Made by a program: the position numbers and the translations under genes. Positions 1 through 9,572 of a DNA stretch of 41,877 nucleotides are shown here, piece by piece (the stretch's first letter is position 1; the number at the start of each line of letters is the position of its first letter). Below the pieces are notes generated by a model. It saw only the letters and a list, made by a program, of their open reading frames with translations. It had not been told where the DNA came from and did no database searches. The DNA is from Strigomonas culicis. Lineage: Eukaryota; Euglenozoa; Kinetoplastea; Trypanosomatida; Trypanosomatidae. The stretch is taken from contig AUXH01000096.1 in the NCBI GenBank assembly GCA_000482145.1, forward strand, positions 1 through 41,877, written 5' to 3'.

Positions 1-41
<41 letters not shown>
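1..41. repeat. (TA)n microsatellite, cut by window edge
   Basis: About twenty uninterrupted AT dinucleotides start the window, so the true array may be longer. It lies in untranslated spacer DNA. Confidence 0.9.
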
Positions 42-42
<1 letters not shown>

Positions 43-641
43 TTCAATTTAAATCTTTTTTTATATATGAGAACTCTTTTTGGTATACTTTTTGTTATAT
101 TGTTATAGTGCTACCTTTTTTTTTTCCAATGAATTATAATAATGAATAGAGTATTACGTTTGCAGTTATTATTAAAAATAGCAATAGCAATCTAATATAT
201 TTCCAATCAGAGAAAATAAAGGTTTATTTTTTCAGACTCGCATATACCACTTGCTGCTGCTGTTGCAGTGTATACGCGTTGTCTTTTTTTTTTTTGGTAG
301 CTTTTTTTTTCGTTTGTTGTGTGTATGTGCAGTTTTTTTTGCTTGTTTGTTCGTGTTTGTATTTTTCTGTTCGTTAAAGTAAAAAAAAAATACATATATA
401 TAGTGTTGGTGTCCGGTTTTCACTATCATTCATTCGTAATTATCTTATATGAAACCAAACAGAAGTGTGTACTACACTCTTCATTTCAGCATCTGTTCTC
501 TGTTTTTTTTTTTCATTTTTTCCCTTTTCATATATAGGTCTCGGCAAACCTAATTCCATTTCCATTCAAATCAAAAAAAAAAAGGAAAAAAAAACACGCA
601 ATCCTCTATTGCTAACGTAAACATACATACGCATATATAAA

Positions 642-676
642 GATCTATCTATCTATCTATCTATATATATATATAC
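642..676. repeat. TCTA/TA compound microsatellite
   Basis: Several tandem copies of the tetranucleotide ATCT (TCTA) run directly into a (TA)n stretch. It is in the spacer before the first gene. Confidence 0.85.
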
Positions 677-930
677 ACGTGTTTTTTTTTTGGTCTAGTT
701 TTTGTATATATTCTGTTTTCATTCGATGTAGGATTTGTTTTGTATTGTTTTCATGGTTTCTACCTATTTTGTTTTTTCTTTATCGATAAATTGTATTGCC
801 TTCATGCGTTTTTTTCGTTCCTGTTTTTTTTGTGACAATATTCGCATATCATTGCAGTGCTATTTCGCTTCAGGAGTTCTATGCTCTCTTCTCCATCTTT
901 TTTTTTCTTGACTATTCGTTCATTTTAAAG

Positions 931-954
931 CTTCCTTTTTTTCCCCGCTAATAG
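931..954 (+). promoter_or_regulatory. Pyrimidine tract and AG directly at start codon
   Basis: A short C/T-rich tract ends in ATAG, and the ATG of the first gene follows immediately at 955. It is the first AG after this tract, so it is a possible spliced-leader acceptor. If used, the mRNA body would have no 5' UTR of its own. Upstream AGs near 871 and 929-930 are alternatives. Confidence 0.45.
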
Positions 955-2445
955 ATGTACTGCTTTCGTCTAGAAATCATCGAAGTACAGCCGGCAGAAC
1001 TGTTTGCACGGTGGAAGCAGGAGGGCATCGCCTTTTCCATCGAAGCCAAGCTGGAGCGGAGCAAGGCTGGGTGCCGCTTCGTCGACTTTCCGTCTAGCTT
1101 CGAGATCCGCTCCACCCTGAGCGCGGACAGCCTGTACATGGGGCTGCGGCGCCGCACGGCGAAGGAGGGCGAGAGCTCCCTCGGCGACGAGCTCTACGCG
1201 GAGCAGCGGGAGGACTTCGCCCTCTCGGGCGAGCTCAACCCGTTCGGCGCCGTGTGGGTCGTCATGCCCGAGATCGGCAACGAGGACAACGTCATGCGAG
1301 CGAACCTGATGTGGGAGGTGGTGACCCTCACGAACGCCAGCAACAACAACGCCGTGCTGCCGGTGGCGGGTGAGGGCCCAGCGACGCCTGACACCTTCCC
1401 CTTCGCGATGCAGAGGAGCTGCGACGCCGGCGTGCACACGTCCATCACCGTAGCCGCGCCCATGCCCAGCGCGGCGGACGCGGCGGGCCCTTCGATGTCG
1501 GTCGAGAAGTCCCTCGCAGAGCTCAAGGGCACGCTGACGAAGGCCACGATCCCGCCGCAGTACGGCGGCTACAATGGGGCGCCGCGGGCGAGCCTCCGGC
1601 CGATTCCCGCCGCGCCCTCCAACCCCTTGATGATCAACGTGGCGGATACACTGCGGCACCCCTCGGCCCCGGTCGAGGTCTCCACCCACTTCAGGCCACC
1701 CAGCGACGAGTCGCCGTACGTCCCAGCCACGCGGACGGTGACGTCGGGAGAATCGAGGCAGAGCTCCACCGGGGTCTCGGTGGCGCTCGACCTGGCCACG
1801 ACGGACAGCGGCCACCTCGAGGGATGCGAGAGCCACGGGTCGGACTTTGTCTGCCGCGTCTCGTCGACCGAGACCCAGCTCCTGAGCGGTGGGAGCCAAG
1901 AGGTCACCGCCGCCCCGGGGCCCACCCCCTCCGCCGCTGGCACCGGAGACGCCGCGGGGACCCCTTTCTTAGATTACTACGCGGCCAGCACACAGGTGGA
2001 GCTGCCGCCGGGGCGCGGCTTCGCGAGCCTCTACACGGTGCTGGCGCCCGCCGTCGTCGTGGCGCGGCCCGATGGAGCGGAGGACGCGGCGGCGCCGCAG
2101 CGGCGCGAGCGGCTGCTGCAGAGCCGCATCGGCGACGTCGGCCTGTCGCAGCGGCACGCCGCCTGTGTGCCGCTCTCCAGCGTGTGGAAGTACAGCAACT
2201 GCGCGAGCTCGGCTCTGGAGAGCCTGCGGGCGGAGCGGGCGGGCGGGGTGAAGTTCTCGCAGGCGACCGTGGAGCAGGCGCGGATAGCGCGCGAGGCCCA
2301 GATATCGCCCGCGGAGCGCGCGCGTGCGGGCGCAGCGGCCCCCCACGCACACACGGGTGGCCGCGAGGGTTACCTCGCCGCGGTGCAGACACTACGCGAG
2401 CAGGCAATGCAGCGGGCGATGCGGAAGGACGTGACGTACACGTAG
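955..2445 (+). CDS. Conserved-looking hypothetical protein, 496 aa
   Basis: I do not recognise this protein. The first 130 or so residues alternate hydrophobic and polar residues as in a beta-rich globular domain. The middle (about 150-340) is rich in Pro, Ser, Thr and Ala and is probably disordered. The last 100 residues are Ala/Arg/Glu-rich and likely helical. There is no signal peptide or membrane segment. The ATG at 955 is the first in the frame, and the G/C-ending codon bias begins at once, which supports this start. A C2-like fold for the N-terminal part is possible from its strand pattern but unproven. The gene ends in TAG and is followed by a 0.3 kb spacer. Function is unknown. Confidence 0.8.
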   Translation: MYCFRLEIIEVQPAELFARWKQEGIAFSIEAKLERSKAGCRFVDFPSSFEIRSTLSADSLYMGLRRRTAKEGESSLGDELYAEQREDFALSGELNPFGAVWVVMPEIGNEDNVMRANLMWEVVTLTNASNNNAVLPVAGEGPATPDTFPFAMQRSCDAGVHTSITVAAPMPSAADAAGPSMSVEKSLAELKGTLTKATIPPQYGGYNGAPRASLRPIPAAPSNPLMINVADTLRHPSAPVEVSTHFRPPSDESPYVPATRTVTSGESRQSSTGVSVALDLATTDSGHLEGCESHGSDFVCRVSSTETQLLSGGSQEVTAAPGPTPSAAGTGDAAGTPFLDYYAASTQVELPPGRGFASLYTVLAPAVVVARPDGAEDAAAPQRRERLLQSRIGDVGLSQRHAACVPLSSVWKYSNCASSALESLRAERAGGVKFSQATVEQARIAREAQISPAERARAGAAAPHAHTGGREGYLAAVQTLREQAMQRAMRKDVTYT

Positions 2446-2774
2446 GCCTACGGGGGGACTGGGGCGACTCGCACACACTGGTGCCCGTAAAATGTTCACT
2501 TCCCTTTTGCGATAGATTAGATACTTTAGATGTAGACCTCTACGATTATACTGTTTGCCGCTTGTCGCCACGCTGTTGTGTTGCACATTTTTGCGCATAT
2601 TCCAAAGCACTTGTTTAGATGTATTGAATCCACCTCTTCTTTCTTCGCTTCCCTGATCGGCGTCCATATTTCCCCTCTTCTTATCCTTCCCCCCCCTCTC
2701 TCTCTTATAAAGGAACGGTATTTGAATTAGAAGTAAACTGGTGGTGCTTGCCGCCCCGTCTCCGGCTGTCCACC
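2446..2774. other. Spacer with trans-splicing signals
   Basis: The spacer holds no gene. Its second half is a long pyrimidine-rich stretch (about 2630-2706) followed by AG at 2711-2712 and another at 2729-2730. These are candidate spliced-leader acceptors for the 1230-residue gene downstream. Confidence 0.6.
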
Positions 2775-5700
2775 ATGCGGCGCTACTGCCTGCGGCGAGT
2801 ATCATCCCATCTTTCCGATGCGCATTGGAGATGGCAAAGCGGCCTGTTCACGATGACGGCCAGCTCCCTCTGTTACAAGAAGGGAAGCGACAAAACGGCG
2901 GGGCAACAAGGGGAGGGGATGGATGGCTTTGTGCGGGAGACGCTGCGCGTCGACCCCGCGCACATACGCCGTCTGCTGGACGTGGTGGAGGGGCGCAGCA
3001 CGGACCTCCCCGCCCCACCGAAGATCCCAGAGGCCACTGCGCGCGGGAAACGAAAAGCGCCGAGCCACCGCGGCGGCGCCGCACCGTCCACAGCGACCGA
3101 CACCAAAAAGAGAGGCGCGAAGCCAACGCTGAGCGCGGCGCGTGCTGTCCCGATGCGCGAGGCGGCCGCCCTACTGCTGCCGCACGTCCGCTCCCACCTA
3201 CAGGCAAGCGCGCCGCTGCTGTGGGCAGAGCTGCAAGCGCTCGCCCAGCATATGCCTCCCGCGTCGCACCCGACGCGAGCCGGCAGGGACGGTCCGCACA
3301 CGGCCGGCGCCGAGCGCTACTTGCAAAAGGCTATCGCACTCGTCCAGGCCCCGCTGGACCTCCGGCGGAGAGAGGCCTGGTCGGACGGCAGCACCAGCGC
3401 GCACCAGCAGCCTCTGTACGTGGACGTGCTGGTGCTGACCTTCATCGATCTGTGTGCCCGTGGGCCACACGCAACGACCGCTGCCGCGACTGAATCCCTC
3501 TATTCAGCGTTGAGGATCGCCCTGCCACGGGTGCTGGCCAGCAGCGCTGCGGTCATAGAAGCCCGCAAGGCGGACGGTGGGCGCTACGCCGCGCCTGTGC
3601 CGTCGTGGTGCAGCGAGGCGCTGAGCGCACTGCTCAGCGTCCTCTTCGCCCTCAGGGACCGCACCCGCGCGGGCGGCGACACGGCGCCGCTGGCGCTGCT
3701 GCAGGCACCCGCGGCGGCCGTCGTTTCGACCCTGAGCGCCATCCTGGAGGCGGACCGTGCCCACCTCGCGCTACCGGAAAACCCCGTCTTCCACAGTCAG
3801 ACGGTGCAGCGACACGTGGACCGGTTCTTGCAGGCGCATCGCGGCACCTTTCAAAGTCTCCCGACGCACGACGTGAGCGGTTCCCTGTACAGCGTCATGG
3901 CGTCGGAGGGGTGCGTGTCCCACATGATGTGGCTGCTGCACGCCGCGCAGCACGTGCTGGCCGCCTTTGAGACGCCCACCGGCGCGGCAGCGGGGGAGGC
4001 CCCCTCTGCGCCACCGCTTCCAGAGGACCCCAGCGGCGCGCTGTCTCGGCTGCTGAAGCAGCACGTGGTCGCGCTGGAGGCGCTGTGGCACGCCGCGACG
4101 CCGTTTGCGCAGCAGCGCCACGCCGCGGATCGGCTGCTGCACCACCGCACCTGCCACGCCGTGCTGAACATCAAGCTCGCTCACTACGCCGAGGAGCGGT
4201 CCGCGATGTGTGCCGTGATGCAACGGCGAGAGGCGACGGGCACGGAAGGGATGTGGCCTGTGGTGCGACAGGTGCGTCTGACCTCCACCACGCCCTTGTG
4301 GTGCTACGCCCCGGCCAAGGCGTCGGGTGTGATCCAGCGGCTGCGCCAAATGGCCAGTGTGTTTCACCGCACGGTCTCACAGACGGACGGCTTCCACGCG
4401 GCCCTGCACCGAAGTCCCGCCGGCTGCCCTCCCGCAGAGGTGCTGCGCTACTGGGTGCCGCTGCACTGCATCTGGATACGGACGGCCCTCGCGGTGGAGC
4501 TCGATCTCTCCTTTTCCGTCGCGCACGCCCTCGGGGAGCAGTTGTGCGCCCCCAGCCGCTTGGATGTGGCCACGGAGAGGGACACGGAAGAGCCGACAAG
4601 CAGCGGGGCCGGCGGCAGCGGGCTTGCGGTGGGCGCGGCGCGCGCGCAGTGGCAGCAGATCGCCGCCGACACTGTGGCACTGCGCGTTCTGTTGGCGGAG
4701 CTGACAAGTGAGGCGTTCAGCGTGTACGTGGGCCGCGAACTCGTGGCGGATGGCGCGGTCGTCGCGGCGGAGGGTCGCCCGCGCCCGACGACACTGTTTC
4801 TGCAGATGGTGCGGACGCTGTGGTTCCCGCTCGCACGGCGCCACTACCTGGCGGCGGCGCACCGCCAGCGGCTGCCGTGCTACCGCGAGGCGGACACGAG
4901 GCGGCTCATGGAGGCGTTCCTGAGCGTCTTTCTGCTGCAGCGTTCCATCTCCCCTCCCTTTGAGGTGTTCCTCGCGGAGAGGGAGGGGGCCGAGGGGAGC
5001 CCATCGTCCGAGACAGGGGCGGCGCTCAAGCGGTACGTGCCGGTGTGTGGCACGACGCTCTCGCAGGCGATGGAGGTGTCCTTCTTCCTCGGGTACTTCG
5101 TCACCTATCTCCACCGCACCACGACGTCGGATGTGCTCTTCTCGCACGCGGCGGTGGAGAGCTACCTGAAGGAGATGTTCTACTTCCTGGACGTGAACAC
5201 GGCGAAGCAGCTGTGGCACCTGCGGCGCGAGAAGAAGCTCTTCTTCTTCACGGGGGAGCAGCGGCACCACCAGCTGACGGAGGACGAGGCGCTGCAGAGG
5301 CGGCTCGCCATGTCGACCCTCGTCACCGTCCACGCCCACGTGACGTACGCCTCCGTGCTGTGGATGCCCTTGTACCAGCTGCAGGAGCTCTTCTTTCTGC
5401 TGCTGCAGTTCCCGCAGCTCTTTTTTGGACCTTCGCGCACGCTCCTGGACACCACGAGCGCAGGCGCTGCGGCCGCGGCGGATGGGGAGGGCGACGAGGC
5501 CGATGCCTTCGCGTGGTCCATGGCATCAGACCCGGCTGCCGCCGCGGCGCCGGCGGGGAGCAGCCAAAAGGTGCAGGGTGCGCCGGTGCGCGCCCGTCGA
5601 CGCGTGCACGGCTACCTGGTGCTGCGGCTGTACGTCATCTCGAACGTGCTGCGGACCCTGGGCGAGCTGGCGTTGAGCCGGGAGCTCGCTGCCCTCGCGC

Positions 5701-6467
5701 ACACGCCGCAGGACCGCGCCGCGGCTGGTTCACTGTCGGCGAGCATCGAGCGCCTGCTTGCCTACGAGCCGCCCGCCGCCCGCCAGCGGCGGCACAGCCA
5801 GTCGCGGCCGTGGGCGGCGGCGCAGGCGCGGATCCTTCACACGGAGTGCAGTCGCCTGCCCGCGGAGGTGGAGGGCATCCCGAGTGTTTCCGGTGGCTAT
5901 GTGCGGGTGCTGCAGCGTGTCGAGACCACCGCGCGCAGTGCGCTCGACCACGGGCTTCTCTTCGATGTCAGCCGATGGTACGGGGAGGAGTCCAGGCAGC
6001 AGCGGCGCCGCGTGTCGGCGGACGGGGTGACGAGCGAGGCGGACGGTGGTCCTGCGGCAGCCGCTGGGGCGCTGTCAGCAGCAGACGAGAGCGTGCCGCA
6101 GACGCTGGAGGGGGAGCACCGGCCAGTGCAGCCACTGCCGTCCGTCGTGACGCTGCAGGTCAGCCGCGTGGACGGGGCGATGCAGCTGGGCTTTGTGATG
6201 GACAGTGCGACCTGCTGCATTCGCAGCGTGCAGGCGGCGCTCGAGCTGGCATCGGCGGGGCCGACCGAGCCCAGCGACGCCGTGCCGCTCACTGCGGTCC
6301 GCTCGCCCTTCGCCGCGGCGGCTGGCGCTGCAGGCGTAGCGGACCCGCAGCGGCTCGTGGGGTACACGGTGGCGGCGGTGAACGGCGTAGCGGTGCGCGA
6401 CGGCGGCGACGTGGTACGCCTTCTGAAGCACTCCCTCTCCTTTCGACTGGAGTTGCGCGGACCGTGA
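2775..6467 (+). CDS. Large protein with C-terminal PDZ-like domain, 1230 aa
   Basis: Most of the chain is not recognised. The N-terminus begins MRRYCLRR and has Arg, Ser and Trp with few acids over the first 25 residues, so it could be a mitochondrial targeting sequence; this is inference. Residues 30-1100 are mostly helical, with several hydrophobic helices around 680-860 that look more like a soluble helical bundle than clear membrane spans. The last 100 residues look like a PDZ domain: a QLGFVMD carboxylate-loop-like start, a long linker helix and an ending GYTVAAVNGVAVRD typical of PDZ strands. The frame is open upstream to a TTG at 2748, but the first ATG is 2775, in good context (CACC before it). 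Later in-frame ATGs at 2853 and 2919 would remove the basic leader. Stop is TGA. Confidence 0.8.
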   Translation: MRRYCLRRVSSHLSDAHWRWQSGLFTMTASSLCYKKGSDKTAGQQGEGMDGFVRETLRVDPAHIRRLLDVVEGRSTDLPAPPKIPEATARGKRKAPSHRGGAAPSTATDTKKRGAKPTLSAARAVPMREAAALLLPHVRSHLQASAPLLWAELQALAQHMPPASHPTRAGRDGPHTAGAERYLQKAIALVQAPLDLRRREAWSDGSTSAHQQPLYVDVLVLTFIDLCARGPHATTAAATESLYSALRIALPRVLASSAAVIEARKADGGRYAAPVPSWCSEALSALLSVLFALRDRTRAGGDTAPLALLQAPAAAVVSTLSAILEADRAHLALPENPVFHSQTVQRHVDRFLQAHRGTFQSLPTHDVSGSLYSVMASEGCVSHMMWLLHAAQHVLAAFETPTGAAAGEAPSAPPLPEDPSGALSRLLKQHVVALEALWHAATPFAQQRHAADRLLHHRTCHAVLNIKLAHYAEERSAMCAVMQRREATGTEGMWPVVRQVRLTSTTPLWCYAPAKASGVIQRLRQMASVFHRTVSQTDGFHAALHRSPAGCPPAEVLRYWVPLHCIWIRTALAVELDLSFSVAHALGEQLCAPSRLDVATERDTEEPTSSGAGGSGLAVGAARAQWQQIAADTVALRVLLAELTSEAFSVYVGRELVADGAVVAAEGRPRPTTLFLQMVRTLWFPLARRHYLAAAHRQRLPCYREADTRRLMEAFLSVFLLQRSISPPFEVFLAEREGAEGSPSSETGAALKRYVPVCGTTLSQAMEVSFFLGYFVTYLHRTTTSDVLFSHAAVESYLKEMFYFLDVNTAKQLWHLRREKKLFFFTGEQRHHQLTEDEALQRRLAMSTLVTVHAHVTYASVLWMPLYQLQELFFLLLQFPQLFFGPSRTLLDTTSAGAAAAADGEGDEADAFAWSMASDPAAAAAPAGSSQKVQGAPVRARRRVHGYLVLRLYVISNVLRTLGELALSRELAALAHTPQDRAAAGSLSASIERLLAYEPPAARQRRHSQSRPWAAAQARILHTECSRLPAEVEGIPSVSGGYVRVLQRVETTARSALDHGLLFDVSRWYGEESRQQRRRVSADGVTSEADGGPAAAAGALSAADESVPQTLEGEHRPVQPLPSVVTLQVSRVDGAMQLGFVMDSATCCIRSVQAALELASAGPTEPSDAVPLTAVRSPFAAAAGAAGVADPQRLVGYTVAAVNGVAVRDGGDVVRLLKHSLSFRLELRGP

Positions 6468-7115
6468 GGAGAGTAGCCCACCCGAAGTCTGTGTGCGCTT
6501 TTTCCCATTTCGGGTGCTGCAGTACCGACGGATTCTTCTTTGTTCACATATTTTTATGCCACTGGCATGTATGCAATCCTTAAGCTTAAGGACTAACCAC
6601 CACACCAGTAAAGGAATAATTGTTTTAGTTGAACCATAGAGCTGCAGTTCCGAATCTATTGCTCTGCGTATACATGAAACATTGCTGGATATCTTACCCT
6701 TTCCCCGTCCTCTTTCTCCTGTTCCTTCTTCCTGATAGTATAAAGAGAAACATATAGCTTTTCTTCATCACCTTTTTTTTTTAAACTTACATTTTTTCGC
6801 TGTTCTCTTTTTATTCGTCTAACATCCTGTGTTTTGCTGTTTTTTTATATTTTGTGTGATTCTTTTCTAACTTATATACTTTATTAGCATCATTTGTATT
6901 CTTACAAAGAATACTGCAGAGTCCAGAATCTGCTCTAAAAAGAAATAATAGAGCACGAAGCACTCTGGCTCCGTATTCCTGAGCTAATAAGTACCCGTCA
7001 AAAGTGTACTCGAGCGAAGAAGAAGAAGAGAAAGGAAAGCATACTGTGCGTTTCCTTTTTTTCTTCTTCCTTGAACACTTTTTTTTTTTTTGGCCTGCAC
7101 CACCCGTCCTAGTCT
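6468..7115. other. AT-rich spacer
   Basis: No gene is supported in these 650 bases. The sequence has T-rich runs, a short GAA-like repeat near 7017-7035 and a final pyrimidine tract leading to the exonuclease gene. Confidence 0.7.
7051..7112 (+). promoter_or_regulatory. Pyrimidine tract and acceptor AG for exonuclease gene
   Basis: A T/C-rich tract with an 11-12 base T run is followed by the first AG at 7111-7112, only three bases before the ATG at 7116. If this AG is used, the 5' UTR is almost absent and a second in-frame ATG at 7128 could share initiation. Confidence 0.5.
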
Positions 7116-9572
7116 ATGCTGGAAGCGATGGATACACATCCGCAGCCGGTGAACCGTAGACAGACTAAGGGCGGCAGGCCCGGCCACTCCGACCCGCTGG
7201 CGGATCGTGCGTGGACTTCCTCCGATAAAACAGCCGTCACCGGCTACAGCAGTAGTTACTCTAGCAGCGGCAGCGGCACGGAGCCGAAGCCCTGTGTGAG
7301 TGCGCCGCACGTCATCCTACAAGGACAGCGGGGTGCCGCGCTGCCGGGCGAGGGGGCGGCACTCTCCACCCAGCGGCTGGAGCCCCAAGAGGCGCTGCTC
7401 GCCGCGGACGCCCAGTCTTTTAGTGCCGCCACCACCGCGTGTGCCAGCGGGCCCCCCGACAGCCGCTGTCGGACCGTGTCACCCGCGGCGACGGAGGTGC
7501 AGCGGACTGCGACGCAGGACTCCCCTGCCGAAGGCCCCCCTCGTGGCGGCACGCGCTGCGCCGTGACGGCCGGGTCGACGCCGGAGGACACGAACGGCAC
7601 CTCGACGACCACCGGCTCCAAGGGCACGGCGACGCCGTCGCTGACGACCACAGCGGTGTCCCCGCCGGTGCCCATCGACTTTGAGGACGCGGCGCCGCTG
7701 GGGACGCCGGAGGACTCGACCGAGGACTCGACCTCCACGCCCGTGCATGACGCCACCCCGGCGGACCACGGCCCTCGCCACGGCCCGTACGCACAGCACT
7801 GCCCCTACATGTGCAGCCTCCCCGCGCTCGGCCCCGGCAGCACCGGCGCCGACTACGCCTGCGAGAGCGCGGCCGCCGGCGCCCACACGCACAACGGCAA
7901 CAGTAGCAACGTGGACACGTCCACCAGCAACGTGTACCGCACGCCGACCAGCACGCACGACGGGAACTACCCGGTCAGCAACGGCAGCGCCAACACGCAA
8001 GGGACGGGCGGTGCCACCGCGAGCGGCAGCGCGGCGCGCGGCGGCTACGCGCCCGGCGCGGCGAACAACGGGTACTACACGGGCTCCTCGTACTACCGCG
8101 GCGCGCCCTACCGCTCGTCGCCGCCGTCCTACAGCAACCACATGAGCGGCGGCTACGGCAACGGCTACGGGTCTGCGAATGGGACGGCGGGCGGCGGCGG
8201 CGGCTATGGCTACAGCGGCTACACGCCGAAGCGCGCGGGGGCCCCGAGCGGCCCGCCGCCCGAGTACGGCAGCAGCGTGCACCACTGTCCGTCCGACGCG
8301 GACCGCACGTCGCCCAAGTACGGCCCCATGGCCTGCTCCAGCCCGCCGCCGCAGGGGGAGAGCCTCTCGAGCTCCTGCCACACGACGCCGCAGATGCAGC
8401 CACAGGACCCGTTCCAGTCCCACGAGTTCCGCTGCACCGGGAACAGCGTCAGTGGCGCGAGCCCGCTCTACTACAACAGCGGCTGCCACTTTGGCGAGGG
8501 TGCGAACGCGATGGCGCAGACAGGCAGCGGCGGCATGAGCACGAACGTGCCTGGCTTCAACACCGGTGACGGACACCGCTTCTCGAACACGACGCCCAAT
8601 AGCACGCGGAACACCATCAGCCCCACCTTCCCCCCGACGAGCGCGGCCGGGCGCGGCGGCGGCGCGCCAATGGGCTTCACGGGCAGCCACCGCGGCTACC
8701 CGCTCCACCAGACCGGGACGCCGAACGGCAAGGGCGGGCCGCCGTCCCACTACCAGGAGGCGCTGGCGCCGCCGGCGGCGGCCAGCAGCAGCGGCGCGCG
8801 CGGGCCCTGCGAGGCGGGCGTGGCCGTGCCGGACGAGGTGTGCCTCGTGCAGGACTATATGCAGCTGCAGCTCATCTGCGAGGAGATGCTGTGGGAGGCG
8901 GAGCGCACGTACCACGAGATGGAGTACCTGGGCCTGCAGGCCAGCGGCGTCGACCCGTGCATGACGGTTGCCCTCGACCTGGAGGGGGAGGAGCTGGGCC
9001 GCCAGGGCACCGTGTGCATCATCACACTCGCCACGAAGGAGATCGTCTACCTGATCGACCTCGTCGAGCTCGGCGGGGAGGCGCTGTCGCCGAACAGCCT
9101 GCTGCGCGCGGTGCTGGAGTGCCCCTTCATCTGCAAGCTCATGTACGACTGCCGCGCGGACTGCGACGCGCTCTTCTTCATCTACAAGGTGCGCCTCCGC
9201 CACGTGTGCGACCTGCAGGTAGCCGCCTGCTACAGCCACGCGCACTCGGACTACCTGCCGAGCATGAAGGACGTGTTCAACCGCCTGGGGCTGCTGCGGC
9301 CGTCCGAGACGCACATCAAGGAGCAGGGGCGCGCCTTCTTCGACTACCGCCTCGGCGGTTCGAAGGAGCGGTGGACGGTGCGGCCGCTCGCCGCGCTGCT
9401 CATCCAGTACTGCGCCGTCGACGTAAAGTACTTCTTCCGCGCCCAGTTCCTTCTTGCCGCCTTCGCAGACGTCGCCGTGGCGGTGGGCGAGCAGCGGCTC
9501 GCGTCGGTGTGCGCGGGCAACTTCATCTCCTCCGAGAAGTGCAACGCGAGGAGGGAGTTCGAGTTTGTGTGA
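7116..9572 (+). CDS. DEDDy 3'-5' exonuclease domain protein with long disordered N-terminus, 818 aa
   Basis: The C-terminal 240 residues carry a DnaQ-like 3'-5' exonuclease fold of the DEDDy subgroup. ExoI is LDLEGE with D621 and E623. ExoII contains D682 in a MYDCRADCDAL-type motif. ExoIII is Y765-x3-D769 (YCAVD). All catalytic residues are present, so the enzyme is probably active on RNA or DNA 3' ends. The domain most resembles the EXD1/Egalitarian/WRN-like exonucleases with the 3'-5' exonuclease fold; substrate is unknown. Residues 1-570 are low complexity: Ser, Thr, Gly, Pro and Asn throughout, with a Gly/Tyr-rich stretch around 305-380 (repeated GGY, GYG, YYR) like RNA-granule proteins. 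No signal peptide or membrane helix. Start is the first ATG after a pyrimidine tract; a second ATG lies four codons in. Stop is TGA. Confidence 0.85.
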   Translation: MLEAMDTHPQPVNRRQTKGGRPGHSDPLADRAWTSSDKTAVTGYSSSYSSSGSGTEPKPCVSAPHVILQGQRGAALPGEGAALSTQRLEPQEALLAADAQSFSAATTACASGPPDSRCRTVSPAATEVQRTATQDSPAEGPPRGGTRCAVTAGSTPEDTNGTSTTTGSKGTATPSLTTTAVSPPVPIDFEDAAPLGTPEDSTEDSTSTPVHDATPADHGPRHGPYAQHCPYMCSLPALGPGSTGADYACESAAAGAHTHNGNSSNVDTSTSNVYRTPTSTHDGNYPVSNGSANTQGTGGATASGSAARGGYAPGAANNGYYTGSSYYRGAPYRSSPPSYSNHMSGGYGNGYGSANGTAGGGGGYGYSGYTPKRAGAPSGPPPEYGSSVHHCPSDADRTSPKYGPMACSSPPPQGESLSSSCHTTPQMQPQDPFQSHEFRCTGNSVSGASPLYYNSGCHFGEGANAMAQTGSGGMSTNVPGFNTGDGHRFSNTTPNSTRNTISPTFPPTSAAGRGGGAPMGFTGSHRGYPLHQTGTPNGKGGPPSHYQEALAPPAAASSSGARGPCEAGVAVPDEVCLVQDYMQLQLICEEMLWEAERTYHEMEYLGLQASGVDPCMTVALDLEGEELGRQGTVCIITLATKEIVYLIDLVELGGEALSPNSLLRAVLECPFICKLMYDCRADCDALFFIYKVRLRHVCDLQVAACYSHAHSDYLPSMKDVFNRLGLLRPSETHIKEQGRAFFDYRLGGSKERWTVRPLAALLIQYCAVDVKYFFRAQFLLAAFADVAVAVGEQRLASVCAGNFISSEKCNARREFEFV

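Larger units (their letters stand above)
1..954. other. AT-rich spacer upstream of first gene
   Basis: No gene is visible. The stretch is very AT-rich and holds a (TA)n run at its left edge, many poly-T and poly-A runs, and a TCTA tetranucleotide array near 645-670 that passes into (TA)n. Short open frames here have no codon bias like the genes downstream and look accidental. The right end carries the pyrimidine tract for the first gene. Confidence 0.75.

Noticed and set aside
2748..2774. Extension of the PDZ-domain gene to a TTG codon
   Set aside because: Nuclear genes of these flagellates start with ATG; the first in-frame ATG is 2775.
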